The notes: generated from the letters alone by a model not told the origin. A DNA stretch of 64,000 nucleotides from Sediminispirochaeta bajacaliforniensis DSM 16054 (GCF_000378205.1 NZ_KB899407.1:62001-126000); one strand, 5' to 3'; shown: positions 1 to 8,450, counted from the stretch's first letter. Numbers and translations: made by a program.

Positions 1-607
1 GGAGAAAACCTTCCGCAGCACGATAATCACCCATCATCCAAAAACAATAACCGATACGGCAGAGTACGGATTCGTCATGCACCTCATCCATCGCCCGCTC
101 ATAAAGGTCAACAGCGTCCTGATAACGGCCGCATTTTTCACAGCTCAGGCCCCAAAAACGATAAATATCGTCATATTCCACGCCGAAACGGTCAGCCTTG
201 GCATAGTCCTCCACTGCCTCTTCATGGCGATCAAGATACGCAAGAGTATTGGCACGGGCATAATAGGCCAATCCGTAGTCGAAACGAAGACGGAGCGCCT
301 GATCGTAGTATTCAAGCGACTCTTCATTTCGTTCCAGAGCGTTGAGAACAAGTCCCGTATTGAAAAAAAGCTTCTCGTCTTCCGTATCGTATTCAAGGGC
401 CCTGAGATCATCTTCAAGCGCTTTCTCATACTGGCCAAGGCTGTGATATGCGGCTCCCCGATTCATGAGGGCACCTACATGTTCGAAATCGATACGCAGG
501 ACATCACTGTACCGTCTCACCGCCATATCGAATTCACCCTTATCGAAAGCCTCGTCGGCCTCTTCCAGCAGCGCATCGATCTCCGGTCTATCTTCCCGAA
601 AATCCAT
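1..607 (-). CDS. TPR-repeat protein (3' end outside window)
   Basis: The reverse strand encodes 202 codons from an ATG at 605-607 to the window edge without a stop, so the C-terminus is missing. About six consecutive tetratricopeptide repeats are readable, starting near residues 20, 46, 79, 113, 147 and 179, each with the alternating small/aromatic pattern (for example GAAYHSLGQYEKALEDDLRA). No signal peptide is visible, so it is probably a cytoplasmic scaffold. It starts 21 bases after the hydantoinase-type gene and is probably cotranscribed with it. TPR arrays bind other proteins; the partner cannot be told from here. Confidence 0.88.
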   Translation of the reverse strand, partial: MDFREDRPEIDALLEEADEAFDKGEFDMAVRRYSDVLRIDFEHVGALMNRGAAYHSLGQYEKALEDDLRALEYDTEDEKLFFNTGLVLNALERNEESLEYYDQALRLRFDYGLAYYARANTLAYLDRHEEAVEDYAKADRFGVEYDDIYRFWGLSCEKCGRYQDAVDLYERAMDEVHDESVLCRIGYCFWMMGDYRAAEGFL

Positions 608-628
608 TTCCACTGCTACATCATGACC

Positions 629-2020
629 TCAGTGGAGGCGGGCGTCAATACCGCTGCGGCTGATATATTTCCCCATTCCTGCGGCACCTACAAAGCTTCC
701 TTTATCAATAACAGCACGCCCCCGAACAAGGGTGCTTTCAACCTTTCCAACCAGTTTCATTCCCTCATACGGGGTCCATCCACAGCGCTCATGAAGGGTT
801 TCGGCCGTCAGGCAATGCTCTTTCTCAGGATCGAAAATCACGATATCGGCATCTTTCCCCGGAGCAATCTCACCTTTTCGGTCAAAGCCGTGAAGTCGGG
901 CCGGAGCGGCACAACACACATCGATCCATTGTTCAGGTGATATGTACCCGCTACGAACCCCTTCGCTGTAGAGAGCAGACAGCCGCATTTCGATGGAGGG
1001 AACCCCTCCGGGAATCTTATGAAAGCCGGTTCCCAATCCTCTTTCTTTTTCTTCCGCCAAGAAGGGGCAGTGATCGGTCGATACAATCTGCAATGCGCCC
1101 GAAGACAGAGCGTCCCACATGGCGGTGCGGTCGGCCTCCGGACGTATCGGAGGAGAACAAACGGGATATGCCCCTTCGACGCCCTCACGTTCAAAGGCAT
1201 CGGTGGTGAGAAATAGATACTGCGGACAGGTCTCTCCGAATAGGGGGATATTCTTTTTACGGGCATCCTCAATGGTCCTGGAAACGGCACGATTTCCGAC
1301 ATGAAAGATTTCCGCAGGAAAGGAGAGGTAAGCGGCAATCGCCGCAACCTTCGAGACCGCCTCAGCTTCAAAGGAAGAGGGACGACACTTTTCATGCCAA
1401 CGGGGATGGTGTTCACCGGCATGTACCGCACGTTCGACCAAAAAAGAAATCAAGTCCCAGTTTTCGGCATGAACTACCGACAGCCCCCCTGCACGACCGA
1501 CAGCCTCCATTGCCTGAAAGAGTTGGCTGTCGGAGAGTCGATAACCATAGGCCATATAAAGCTTGAAGGTAACGATGCCAAAAGATTTTATCCGATTAAC
1601 TGCCGCCTGGAGACCTCCCGGTTCTTTGAAAGCATCGGGGCCGATGTTCATGTGCCAGCCATAATCGACAACGACATCCCCTTCAGCCTCATTTTGCCGT
1701 CTGCGAAAAGCCGATTCCATAGTCTCCCCAGACTCCGGATGAACAAAGGGAACAACCGTAGTGGTACCGCCGAAGGCTGCCGCACGAGTACCGGTGAAAA
1801 AATCATCGGAAGAAATCAGACCGCCCCCAAGATCAAGTGAAAGATGGACATGGGTATCCACAGCACCGGGGATAACCAATTTGCCACCGGCATCAATTTC
1901 CCGTTTACCGGAAAGCCCGAGACCGACGGCGACGATCGTCTCGGAAGAGACGGCGACATCGGCCTCGATCATACCCCAGCTATTAACAACCGTGCCATTT
2001 TTGATTACAAGATCATACAT
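629..2020 (-). CDS. dihydropyrimidinase/D-hydantoinase-type amidohydrolase
   Basis: A 463-residue member of the cyclic amidohydrolase family (dihydropyrimidinase, hydantoinase, allantoinase). Binuclear metal ligands are in place: HxH at H57 and H59, the lysine that is carboxylated at K153 (TFKLYMAYG), H184, H240, and the catalytic Asp D316 in STDHCPF. The FKLYMAYG segment and the H-N segments resemble dihydropyrimidinase and D-hydantoinase more than dihydroorotase, so ring opening of 5,6-dihydropyrimidines or hydantoins is the best guess. GGAGG lies six bases before the ATG. No pyrimidine transporter, ureidopropionase or dihydropyrimidine dehydrogenase gene is adjacent, so the physiological substrate is open. 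Confidence 0.9.
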   Translation of the reverse strand: MYDLVIKNGTVVNSWGMIEADVAVSSETIVAVGLGLSGKREIDAGGKLVIPGAVDTHVHLSLDLGGGLISSDDFFTGTRAAAFGGTTTVVPFVHPESGETMESAFRRRQNEAEGDVVVDYGWHMNIGPDAFKEPGGLQAAVNRIKSFGIVTFKLYMAYGYRLSDSQLFQAMEAVGRAGGLSVVHAENWDLISFLVERAVHAGEHHPRWHEKCRPSSFEAEAVSKVAAIAAYLSFPAEIFHVGNRAVSRTIEDARKKNIPLFGETCPQYLFLTTDAFEREGVEGAYPVCSPPIRPEADRTAMWDALSSGALQIVSTDHCPFLAEEKERGLGTGFHKIPGGVPSIEMRLSALYSEGVRSGYISPEQWIDVCCAAPARLHGFDRKGEIAPGKDADIVIFDPEKEHCLTAETLHERCGWTPYEGMKLVGKVESTLVRGRAVIDKGSFVGAAGMGKYISRSGIDARLH

Positions 2021-2046
2021 ACGTACCCTCCAATAACTTTAAGACA

Positions 2047-3300
2047 TCAAAACTTATCGGACGAAAGAAGGTTTCCGGAAGCAAGGCACTCCTGAACCCC
2101 GGTAATCGCCCTGTACCAAAGAAGGGCGGATGCTCGACTACTAACAAAATTAAGACGAAAGAGCATTCCTTTATGGTAAAATTCGAGTTTTTCCTTGTCC
2201 TGTACATTGACGGCTTCAAGTTCATTAACAGGAAAGGAAAACCCCTCACGCAGGGGAGTTCGAAAATAGAGTGTATCTCTGGAAAAGAGAGCACGACCCG
2301 TTCTGAGCTTTTTCAAACGCTGTGCCCGATAGCCGGTCAAAAGCATGGCAGGCCCCTCTTCCATAAAAATTTGTTCACCGTCGGAAAGCTCACATATACG
2401 TTCGATGAGTCTTTTCTGCTGCCACTCGTTCCAATCGCCCAGTTCCGAAAAACGAAGAGGACCTGTGACAGGTCCAAGCTCTCCTGTTTCCTCATAGGTA
2501 AAGGCATAGCCGCAGGAAGAACATTCGACAGTATTATCATGAGAAACAAGGGTGGCAACCCCTTCACAGGAGGGACAGAGGTATAAGAGTTTTTCAACAT
2601 ATTCCGCACGCCGTTTACCAACAAACCGGAGTTCTTTTTCTCTAGCCCAGGCAATATCGTCATGGAACAGTTGTTCTTCCATAAGCTGTTTTACCTCTTC
2701 CCAACCAAGGCCTTTCAGCTCTTCACCAGAAAAGAGAGAAAAGTATTCCAGCTCGACAAGCCCTTTGCTCCTCTTTCTTGCCCATCGGGGACGGGCGAGA
2801 AAAGCACCCTTGACCCTTACCCCTACGACAGGGAGGGCCAATCGCTGAATCAGCTTGGAAACCTGAGGAACGTGCTCAAGACTGCGACCATCCCAAGTCC
2901 TGCGTCCCTCGGGAAAGATACCGATCACTCCCCCGCCTTTGATGATCCTCACGATTTGGGCTACAGTTGCCGCATCACTCATAAATTTCGACTTCGGAAT
3001 GGAGCCGAACAGCTTCATGATAACCCCAAAAAGGCGAGTACGAAAGATGTTATCCGAAGTAACGAACTGGGGTATCTCTTTGATATAGAGCCCCAGCAGA
3101 AAGGGATCCCAGAAATTTACATGATTTCCGACAATGATATAGGGGGGATGGATTGCAGCCAACTCCTTCGAACGGATAATCTTGATGGTATAGAGTCTCG
3201 GAAGAAGCCAATGAAGAAAAGGCTTTATGACTTTGATGAAAAAGGGACTCGGCGTGATAGTTTTATGTCTTTGTTTTTGTTTCTTATTGATGTTAGGCAT
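2047..3300 (-). CDS. PlsC-family acyltransferase with C-terminal zinc ribbon
   Basis: 417 residues. The N-terminal half is a 1-acyl-glycerol-3-phosphate acyltransferase domain with the catalytic HX4D motif (H60, D65) and the phosphate-binding EGR motif (E131-R133). The C-terminal half is unusual: a four-cysteine ribbon (C242, C245, C260, C263), then a region of about 140 residues without a motif I recognise. PlsC proteins of about 240-270 residues are usual, so this is a long variant. It probably makes or remodels phosphatidic acid at the inner membrane. AAGGA upstream supports the start. The 26-base gap to the hydantoinase gene allows cotranscription. Confidence 0.9.
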   Translation of the reverse strand: MPNINKKQKQRHKTITPSPFFIKVIKPFLHWLLPRLYTIKIIRSKELAAIHPPYIIVGNHVNFWDPFLLGLYIKEIPQFVTSDNIFRTRLFGVIMKLFGSIPKSKFMSDAATVAQIVRIIKGGGVIGIFPEGRRTWDGRSLEHVPQVSKLIQRLALPVVGVRVKGAFLARPRWARKRSKGLVELEYFSLFSGEELKGLGWEEVKQLMEEQLFHDDIAWAREKELRFVGKRRAEYVEKLLYLCPSCEGVATLVSHDNTVECSSCGYAFTYEETGELGPVTGPLRFSELGDWNEWQQKRLIERICELSDGEQIFMEEGPAMLLTGYRAQRLKKLRTGRALFSRDTLYFRTPLREGFSFPVNELEAVNVQDKEKLEFYHKGMLFRLNFVSSRASALLWYRAITGVQECLASGNLLSSDKF

Positions 3301-3374
3301 CTATGATCCTTACGGAAGAGATACTCACATTGTAAAAAAGAAGCAGCAGGGCCGCAACTACTTTCAATCACACC

Positions 3375-3403
3375 TTGACCGATGAAATTGTCCATGGTTC
3401 AAT
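3375..3403 (+). promoter_or_regulatory. sigma-70 promoter for the gene at 3410
   Basis: TTGACC at 3375-3380, a 17-base spacer and TTCAAT at 3398-3403. The -10 box ends six bases before the GTG start, predicting a leaderless mRNA. Confidence 0.5.
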
Positions 3404-3409
3404 AGTCCC

Positions 3410-3817
3410 GTGAATAAAAAAAACCTGAAAACAATCATCATCGCCGTGCCTATCCTTGTGATTGCAATTGGTCTGAAACTTTTACAGGGAGACGGTCGTC
3501 TTCTTTACATGTCATCGGATAGACCTGCGGCCATGCAGGCCCGATTTTATCGCTTCTCCGACGAGAAAGAACGCAAAGTGGGGTTATCACCTGGCGACGA
3601 GCTGATTATTCGATGGGAAGAGACGGAAAAGGCAGGAAGCTTGCGGCTTGAAATTTCCGATCCAGAAGGGAAGCTGATCAAACGTATCGACAAAGGTCCG
3701 GCCGAATACCGATGTATAGCGGCACAAAAGGGAAATTATCGGCTTATGGCTGTCGGAGAAAAGGCTCGGGGCTCCTTTTCCGTTTCCTGGGACTATATTC
3801 AGGCCCTTGACAGATAG
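3410..3817 (+). CDS. membrane-anchored small protein, unknown function
   Basis: 135 residues from a GTG start. I do not recognise the family. A short basic N-terminus and one hydrophobic segment (about residues 8-24) suggest an uncleaved membrane anchor. The remaining 110 residues look like a compact beta-rich extracytoplasmic domain (repeated short strands such as ELIIRWEE and LRLEISDPEGK). There is no Shine-Dalgarno sequence. The promoter sits so that transcription would begin at the start codon. It lies directly upstream of perR, whose promoter overlaps its 3' end, so the two need not be coexpressed. Confidence 0.75.
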   Translation: MNKKNLKTIIIAVPILVIAIGLKLLQGDGRLLYMSSDRPAAMQARFYRFSDEKERKVGLSPGDELIIRWEETEKAGSLRLEISDPEGKLIKRIDKGPAEYRCIAAQKGNYRLMAVGEKARGSFSVSWDYIQALDR

Positions 3818-3845
3818 AAGCAGGATCACTACTCTTCATAGTAGT
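3807..3845 (+). promoter_or_regulatory. perR promoter with overlapping inverted repeat
   Basis: Consensus TTGACA at 3807-3812, a 17-base spacer and TACTCT at 3830-3835, giving a leader of about 11 bases. ACTACT (3828-3833) and AGTAGT (3840-3845) form an inverted repeat over the -10 box and the probable +1, well placed for autorepression. It does not match the classical Per box. Confidence 0.45.
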
Positions 3846-3852
3846 AACGATT

Positions 3853-4281
3853 ATGAATAAGGCGCTATATCGAAACAGCAAACAACGCAATGCTCTTTAT
3901 CAGTATCTGCTCTCGACGGATACGCATCCTACGGCCCAGGAGCTGTACGAAGCGCTACGTCCCGATTTCCCTAATCTCAGTTTCGGTACCGTTTACAGAA
4001 ATCTCGGTATATTGGAACAGCAGGGGATGGTTCGAAGACTGGGGCGTGGAAGTACCTTCGATCGATTTGATGCGACGGTAGAGCCCCATTATCATTTTAT
4101 CTGTGACAAATGCGGAAGGATTTACGATTTGCCTCTTAACGTTGATCTCTCGCTTGAAGAAAAGGTAGCACAAGCGACAGGGCATACCGTTACCGCACAC
4201 GAATTGGATTTTCATGGTATCTGCGTGCATTGCAAGGAAGCCGAACGGCAAAGAGAGAAAGATCTTGTACAAAAGGCTTGA
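3853..4281 (+). CDS. perR: PerR-type peroxide-sensing Fur family repressor
   Basis: 142 residues with an N-terminal winged helix (about 1-75) and a C-terminal dimerisation and metal domain. The regulatory metal ligands of PerR can be aligned: H25, D73 (in RFD), H79, H81 and D92. Having Asp in the RFD position is typical of PerR rather than Fur. The structural zinc cysteines are C84/C87 and C124/C127. In this family, iron-catalysed oxidation of the regulatory-site histidines releases the repressor from DNA. The gene lies 68 bases before a peroxiredoxin whose promoter carries a perfect palindrome, so that gene is the likely target. Confidence 0.9.
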   Translation: MNKALYRNSKQRNALYQYLLSTDTHPTAQELYEALRPDFPNLSFGTVYRNLGILEQQGMVRRLGRGSTFDRFDATVEPHYHFICDKCGRIYDLPLNVDLSLEEKVAQATGHTVTAHELDFHGICVHCKEAERQREKDLVQKA

Positions 4282-4305
4282 CAATTCTTTTATTTCGTTT
4301 ATTAT
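4278..4305 (+). promoter_or_regulatory. peroxiredoxin promoter
   Basis: TTGACA at 4278-4283 and TATTAT at 4300-4305 with a 16-base spacer, close to consensus. It overlaps the perR stop codon, so the peroxiredoxin has its own promoter. Confidence 0.65.
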
Positions 4306-4308
4306 TAG

Positions 4309-4323
4309 TAATCGTTCCGATTA
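4309..4323. promoter_or_regulatory. 15-bp palindromic operator, probably PerR-bound
   Basis: TAATCGTTCCGATTA is a perfect 6-3-6 palindrome that begins four bases after the -10 box and so covers the likely transcription start. Its size and AT-rich arms suit a Fur-family site, although the sequence is not the Bacillus Per box. Assignment to PerR is by position. Confidence 0.5.
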
Positions 4324-4349
4324 TTATTTAAATTATGGAGGTAATTAGT

Positions 4350-4991
4350 ATGGAGCATTCATTTCCCCTCATTGGCGAGGCTTTTCCCGAACTCGAAGTT
4401 CAGACAACGCACGGCAGGAAGTCTCTTCCGGGCGACTACAAGGGGCGATGGTTTGTCTTGTTCAGCCATCCCGCGGATTTTACGCCGGTTTGTACAACCG
4501 AATTTGTCGCCTTTGCAAAGCGGGCCGACCAATTTGCAAAGCTCGATTGTGATCTCATAGGACTTTCGATCGACCAGGTATTCAGCCACATCAAATGGAT
4601 TCAATGGATCAATGAAAAACTTGAGGTAAAAATCCCCTTTCCCGTCATCGCCGACGATACAGGGCTTGTGGCACAGAAATTAGGCATGATTCATCCCGGA
4701 AAAGGAACAAACACCGTCCGAGCGGTATTTATCGTAGATCCCACAGGAATCGTTCGACTGGTTCTCTACTATCCCCAGGAAATCGGTAGAAATATGGATG
4801 AGGTACTCCGTGCCGTTCGAGCACTCCAGGTCGCGGATAAAAACGATGTGGCCTTACCCGCAGGCTGGCCCGAGAATGAGTTGATCGGAGATCGAGTCAT
4901 CATTCCGCCTCCTGCCGATGAAAAAAGCGCGGAGACTCGACTTTCAGAACACGAAGGCTTTGATTGGTGGTTCTGCCATAAGAAGCTTTAA
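4350..4991 (+). CDS. peroxiredoxin, Prx6/thermophilic 2-Cys-like class
   Basis: 213 residues from the ATG at 4350, which has GGAGG eight bases upstream; an in-frame ATG at 4335 lies before that ribosome site and is rejected. The peroxidatic motif PxxxTxxC is present (P41, T45, C48). A second cysteine near the C-terminus (C209, in DWWFCHKKL) matches the arrangement of long Prx6-type enzymes in which a C-terminal Cys helps resolve the sulfenate. It reduces hydrogen peroxide and alkyl peroxides in the cytoplasm. Its control by the upstream PerR is inferred. A strong terminator follows, so it is monocistronic. Confidence 0.93.
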   Translation: MEHSFPLIGEAFPELEVQTTHGRKSLPGDYKGRWFVLFSHPADFTPVCTTEFVAFAKRADQFAKLDCDLIGLSIDQVFSHIKWIQWINEKLEVKIPFPVIADDTGLVAQKLGMIHPGKGTNTVRAVFIVDPTGIVRLVLYYPQEIGRNMDEVLRAVRALQVADKNDVALPAGWPENELIGDRVIIPPPADEKSAETRLSEHEGFDWWFCHKKL

Positions 4992-5007
4992 CGCCATTCC
5001 CATGGCT

Positions 5008-5043
5008 GCCGAACGAAGTTTATAGCTTCGTTCGGCTTTTTTT
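5008..5043 (+). terminator. intrinsic terminator after the peroxiredoxin gene
   Basis: Perfect 11-bp stem (5008-5018 with 5026-5036), seven-base loop, then seven T. Confidence 0.92.
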
Positions 5044-5073
5044 AATTCTTCACGAAGCTATTATGGTACCCGG

Positions 5074-5102
5074 CTGTTTTTTTTACGACAACAATCTATA
5101 GT
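5074..5102 (+). promoter_or_regulatory. probable Omp85 gene promoter
   Basis: Good -10 box TATAGT at 5097-5102, seven bases before the ATG. The -35 (CTGTTT at 5074-5079) is weak. Confidence 0.35.
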
Positions 5103-5109
5103 ATAGTCT

Positions 5110-6372
5110 ATGAGACTATTATCGACTATTTCACTCGGATTATGCCTCTTTGTTACAGTCCTTAGCCCGCTGTTTTCCTACAATGAAGGAGAAACAGCGT
5201 TTCCCCAAAGCAAAGAACCTCTTACCGTCAGATCAATTACCATCACAGGCCTTGAAAAAACCCGCCGTTCAGCCATTCTTCCCTTGCTAAGTATCCGCCT
5301 CGGAGATCCTTTACGTAAGGAAGATGTGGAACAATCACAGCAGCGGCTCAAGCAAACCAATCTTTTCTCGGAAATTCAGTTTCGCTACAACAAGGAGGGG
5401 TCGGAGGTCGACATAGAACTGGTGGTTGAAGAAAAGCTCTCTGTTGTAGCCATCCCCGTGGTTGCCTCAAACGGCGACTCGCTGATGTTCGGCGCAACGC
5501 TGTTTGAAGCAAATTTCCTCGGCTTACGGCGTCAATTTATCGGCGCGGCCTTTTATACGCTAAACGAAAGTGTGAATGCCACTATTGGCTATATCGATCC
5601 TTCGCTGTCCAATGGAACGTCGACGCTGGTCCTCTTTGCCGGAGGTGGAAAAAGCGAGAGGGAAGACCTGCTTCAGGACAAGACCAGCATCCGTTCTTTT
5701 ACCAGTCAGGGGTTTCGTATAAACGGCGAGCTGGAGACACGAACCGACGCACGCTTGCAGCCCGGAGTTCGAGTGAAGTACGACAGTACATTTGTCGAAG
5801 ATGGTGACGTGGACTCGGCCCAGATGATCGGTATTGGCCTCTCGCTAAGCTGGAAGGATCTTTATTATCTGGAATTCTTCGAAAAGGGACTTTGGGCAAA
5901 CGTTTCTTTCGATGTCGGCTATGATTTTTATGAAAAGGAATCACCTCTCTTCACCGAAACAGAACTGAACATTGCCTATACCCTCCCTTTTGCAGGGAAG
6001 CATCTGCTTAAATTCGGAGCGCGAGGGGGAGACGCCACCGCTCCGACCGCACTGTTGAACGCCTTGAATGGGGATGGCTTCAGGGTCCTTCCGTCGGGAG
6101 ACAGTGTGGGCTGGCAATACATGGCAGGTTCCGTTACAGCTGAATTCTCGCTTCTCTCTTTTCCATGGGGAACGGGAACCATGGCATTCTTCTTTGACGG
6201 CGGCACCTACGCTCCACAGGAGCGGAATCATTATACGCGCTTCTACGGGCCGGGAGGTGGAATTCGACTCTATTTGAACAAAATTGTCTTCCCTGCTCTT
6301 CAGTTTAATATCGGTTGGAATATTCCGGAAGATGTTTCTTTCTTCTCTTTTTCCATCGGTATGGGGCGATAA
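5110..6372 (+). CDS. Omp85/BamA-family outer membrane protein with one POTRA domain
   Basis: 420 residues: a signal peptide (about 1-24), one POTRA domain (about 38-110, containing RSITITGLEKTRRSAILPLL and the RLKQTNLFSEI helix), then about 300 residues of alternating strands with Gly and aromatic residues, ending in a surface-antigen D15-like barrel. BamA carries five POTRA domains and TamA three, so this is a short form. It could insert or export a subset of outer membrane proteins, or act in a two-partner-like route; no exported partner is adjacent. No Shine-Dalgarno sequence; the -10 box places transcription at the ATG. The upstream terminator isolates it. Confidence 0.82.
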   Translation: MRLLSTISLGLCLFVTVLSPLFSYNEGETAFPQSKEPLTVRSITITGLEKTRRSAILPLLSIRLGDPLRKEDVEQSQQRLKQTNLFSEIQFRYNKEGSEVDIELVVEEKLSVVAIPVVASNGDSLMFGATLFEANFLGLRRQFIGAAFYTLNESVNATIGYIDPSLSNGTSTLVLFAGGGKSEREDLLQDKTSIRSFTSQGFRINGELETRTDARLQPGVRVKYDSTFVEDGDVDSAQMIGIGLSLSWKDLYYLEFFEKGLWANVSFDVGYDFYEKESPLFTETELNIAYTLPFAGKHLLKFGARGGDATAPTALLNALNGDGFRVLPSGDSVGWQYMAGSVTAEFSLLSFPWGTGTMAFFFDGGTYAPQERNHYTRFYGPGGGIRLYLNKIVFPALQFNIGWNIPEDVSFFSFSIGMGR

Positions 6373-6380
6373 GAGCTATC

Positions 6381-6409
6381 TTGACATGATAGATTGTTCC
6401 GGCTATGCT
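6381..6409 (+). promoter_or_regulatory. tRNA-Ala promoter
   Basis: Consensus TTGACA at 6381-6386, 17-base spacer, TATGCT at 6404-6409. The tRNA starts 12 bases after the -10 box, so the 5' leader would be only a few bases long. Confidence 0.7.
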
Positions 6410-6421
6410 TTTGTTATCTCC

Positions 6422-6495
6422 GGGGGTGTAGCTCAGTTGGCTAGAGCGCGTGAATGGCATTCACGAGGTCATGGGTTCGATTCCCACCACCTCCA
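6422..6495 (+). tRNA. tRNA-Ala (anticodon GGC)
   Basis: A 74-nt cloverleaf. The acceptor stem GGGGGTG pairs with CACCTCC with one G-U. The D arm contains AGCTCAGTTGG. The anticodon stem CGTGA/TCACG holds loop ATGGCAT, giving anticodon GGC. The T arm contains GGTTCGATTCC. The discriminator base is A, and CCA is not encoded (TAAC follows), so it must be added after transcription. Confidence 0.97.
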
Positions 6496-6524
6496 TAACC
6501 TTCTTTTTTTATCAGGAAAATGTC

Positions 6525-8165
6525 TTGAGTGATAACATTTTTTCGGGAGACATCGACCCAGAAATTGCGGAACTCATGGGTATGGAGCCCCAGGGTTCTT
6601 CCGATACCACTCCGGATTTTTCCGATCTCTTCGACGAAGGTCAAATAAGCGAAGAAGCGGTTGGGGTAGAACAGGTTGATCTCAACAAGACGACTTTTAC
6701 GCCCATAGCGAAATTTCAATCAGATAAACCGCTTCCCTACTTTTCGGAGGCATCGTTCTATAAGGTTGTCCTATCCGGCGAAGGGGAAGATGCTAAGCGC
6801 CTTCATTCCCTTCTTTCTAAATTCCTTAATGCAACGGACGTCAAAGATAAATCACTCTATCGGCAAAAGTTGATCCCCGCCTATTGGAATGTTGCCGCTT
6901 CGATTGCGGCAAGAATACACGGCCATCTCCCCGAGCAAAAGAAGTATATGTTTCGGTACGGTTTTTTAATACCTACCATCGTTTCGAAAGAACAGCGGGA
7001 GATGATTGCCAGAATCATTCCCGAGAACCAGACCGATGAACCGGTCTATTATATCGACGAATGGCTCGAAAAGATCGCCATCGGAGCCATTTCGGCCTCG
7101 GCAACCGACGAGGTAAAGGCAAAACAGCAAAATCAGGGGCAGCGCCTCACCGGTCAAATTGAAAAAGCCCGAGGCCACAAAGAAGTCCAGATCGGCCTGA
7201 TTCGGTCGAAAATGATAGAAATCGAAAGTGCCGAAAAACTCATCATAGCAAAAATGAACGATGTCATGCATCATCCTCAGCACGAACGATTTCCACAGGT
7301 CAAACTCCCTTATGAGGCGAGCCAGAGAAGCTGCCTTGGAGAAATCATGCAAACGGTTCGAAGGCTCCAGGCAATGGACAAAGAGATATCTCTCTTTTTC
7401 CGTGATCTGGAGTCGGCGGATAATCAGCTGGAAGAGCTTTTATCAAAAGCCGGAAAGTCAGGGAACTTTTCCGCTGTCGACAGCAAAACACTGCAGGAAG
7501 AGTTCAACACCGTTCGTCAGATGGCGAAGATGTGTGTAGGGCGGCAGGGTAATCATTTCCCCATACTTATGAAGCAATATCTTAAGCCTTCCATTCGTGA
7601 GATAGGTACCAGAGAAAATATCATCGCCGAAATGACCTCGATCGAACACCTTGATCCCGGTGTTTTTCTCAGGACCTTTAAGCGACAAACAAACAGAATC
7701 GTACCCTATATCGTCCTCGTTCCCTGTTATGGGGACAAGGGGATTTGCTGGGAACCTTTCGATCGTTACAACCGTGCGACAAGCCGCGGGAGGATCGCTC
7801 TCCCCATGTACCCTAAGGATCTCAGAACGGCGGTGCTCAGCGCCATTGCCGATCTACGTTGGCAGGTCGCAAAGGAAAAGGCCCAGCATTATTGGATGGA
7901 AGAGGGGCTTACCGGTCATTACTACCAATGGTTTATTGCACAGAAAATTCGCGGAGACGTGAAAGAATATTTCATACAGGATTATATCCTCTGGATTACC
8001 AAAGAAAGCGAAGGGACCCAAAAACTCGACAGAGAAGTGCGCGGCATTTTTTGGCGCAATATGCCCTTCCCTCAGGAACTCAAAGAAGAACTTCGTAAGC
8101 GCGGCTATGTTTACAACGAACTATACAAAAAAGATATAAACCGCTCCATCTCAGACGGCTATTGA
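6525..8165 (+). CDS. large hypothetical protein, possibly spirochaete-specific
   Basis: 546 residues from a TTG at 6525 that has AGGA seven bases upstream; an in-frame ATG at 6450 falls inside the tRNA and is rejected. I do not recognise a domain. The first 60 residues are acidic and low in complexity. The centre (about 180-330) is helical and charged, probably coiled coil. The C-terminal 170 residues are richer in aromatics (for example PYIVLVPCYGDKGICWEPFD and a Trp/Tyr-rich stretch after it) and look globular. No signal peptide or membrane segment is seen, so it is presumably cytoplasmic. It starts 29 bases after the tRNA and may share its transcript. Confidence 0.8.
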   Translation: MSDNIFSGDIDPEIAELMGMEPQGSSDTTPDFSDLFDEGQISEEAVGVEQVDLNKTTFTPIAKFQSDKPLPYFSEASFYKVVLSGEGEDAKRLHSLLSKFLNATDVKDKSLYRQKLIPAYWNVAASIAARIHGHLPEQKKYMFRYGFLIPTIVSKEQREMIARIIPENQTDEPVYYIDEWLEKIAIGAISASATDEVKAKQQNQGQRLTGQIEKARGHKEVQIGLIRSKMIEIESAEKLIIAKMNDVMHHPQHERFPQVKLPYEASQRSCLGEIMQTVRRLQAMDKEISLFFRDLESADNQLEELLSKAGKSGNFSAVDSKTLQEEFNTVRQMAKMCVGRQGNHFPILMKQYLKPSIREIGTRENIIAEMTSIEHLDPGVFLRTFKRQTNRIVPYIVLVPCYGDKGICWEPFDRYNRATSRGRIALPMYPKDLRTAVLSAIADLRWQVAKEKAQHYWMEEGLTGHYYQWFIAQKIRGDVKEYFIQDYILWITKESEGTQKLDREVRGIFWRNMPFPQELKEELRKRGYVYNELYKKDINRSISDGY

Positions 8166-8174
8166 TTCAAAAAG

Positions 8175-8450
8175 CTATCGCTTACGGCTCCGAAAAATGG
8201 GATGAAAATATTTTTCCATGTCTATCTTTTTCGAGATAAAACCGACCAACTTGTGGTAGACAAAAAAGCTCCCTCCCACCGATGCAGCAAAAATAAGGAG
8301 AAAAACAAATTGTCCAAGACCGGCGCCAGTACCGGCAGGTAAAAGCAAAGAAGCAAGGGCAAAAAGCCCCAGCATGAGAAGAATCATAATGACAATATTG
8401 AAAAATGATGCGGCGAGGATAAAAATCACGGTATTGACTTTCTTGTTCAT
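8175..8450 (-). CDS. small integral membrane protein
   Basis: 91 residues with three hydrophobic stretches (about 6-35, 45-67 and a weaker one to 75) and a basic C-terminal tail. Family not recognised. Its ATG overlaps the lspA stop by four bases, so it is translationally coupled to the signal peptidase gene and is third in the nif3-lspA operon. A role at the inner membrane is all that can be said. Confidence 0.78.
   Translation of the reverse strand: MNKKVNTVIFILAASFFNIVIMILLMLGLFALASLLLPAGTGAGLGQFVFLLIFAASVGGSFFVYHKLVGFISKKIDMEKYFHPIFRSRKR

Noticed and set aside
77-940. 287-codon forward open frame opposite the TPR and hydantoinase genes
   Set aside because: It spans the end of one recognised gene and the start of another on the reverse strand, its protein has no family pattern, and there is no ribosome site.
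6450-6524. ATG inside the tRNA as start of the 546-residue protein
   Set aside because: It would translate half of tRNA-Ala; the TTG at 6525 has AGGA at correct spacing.
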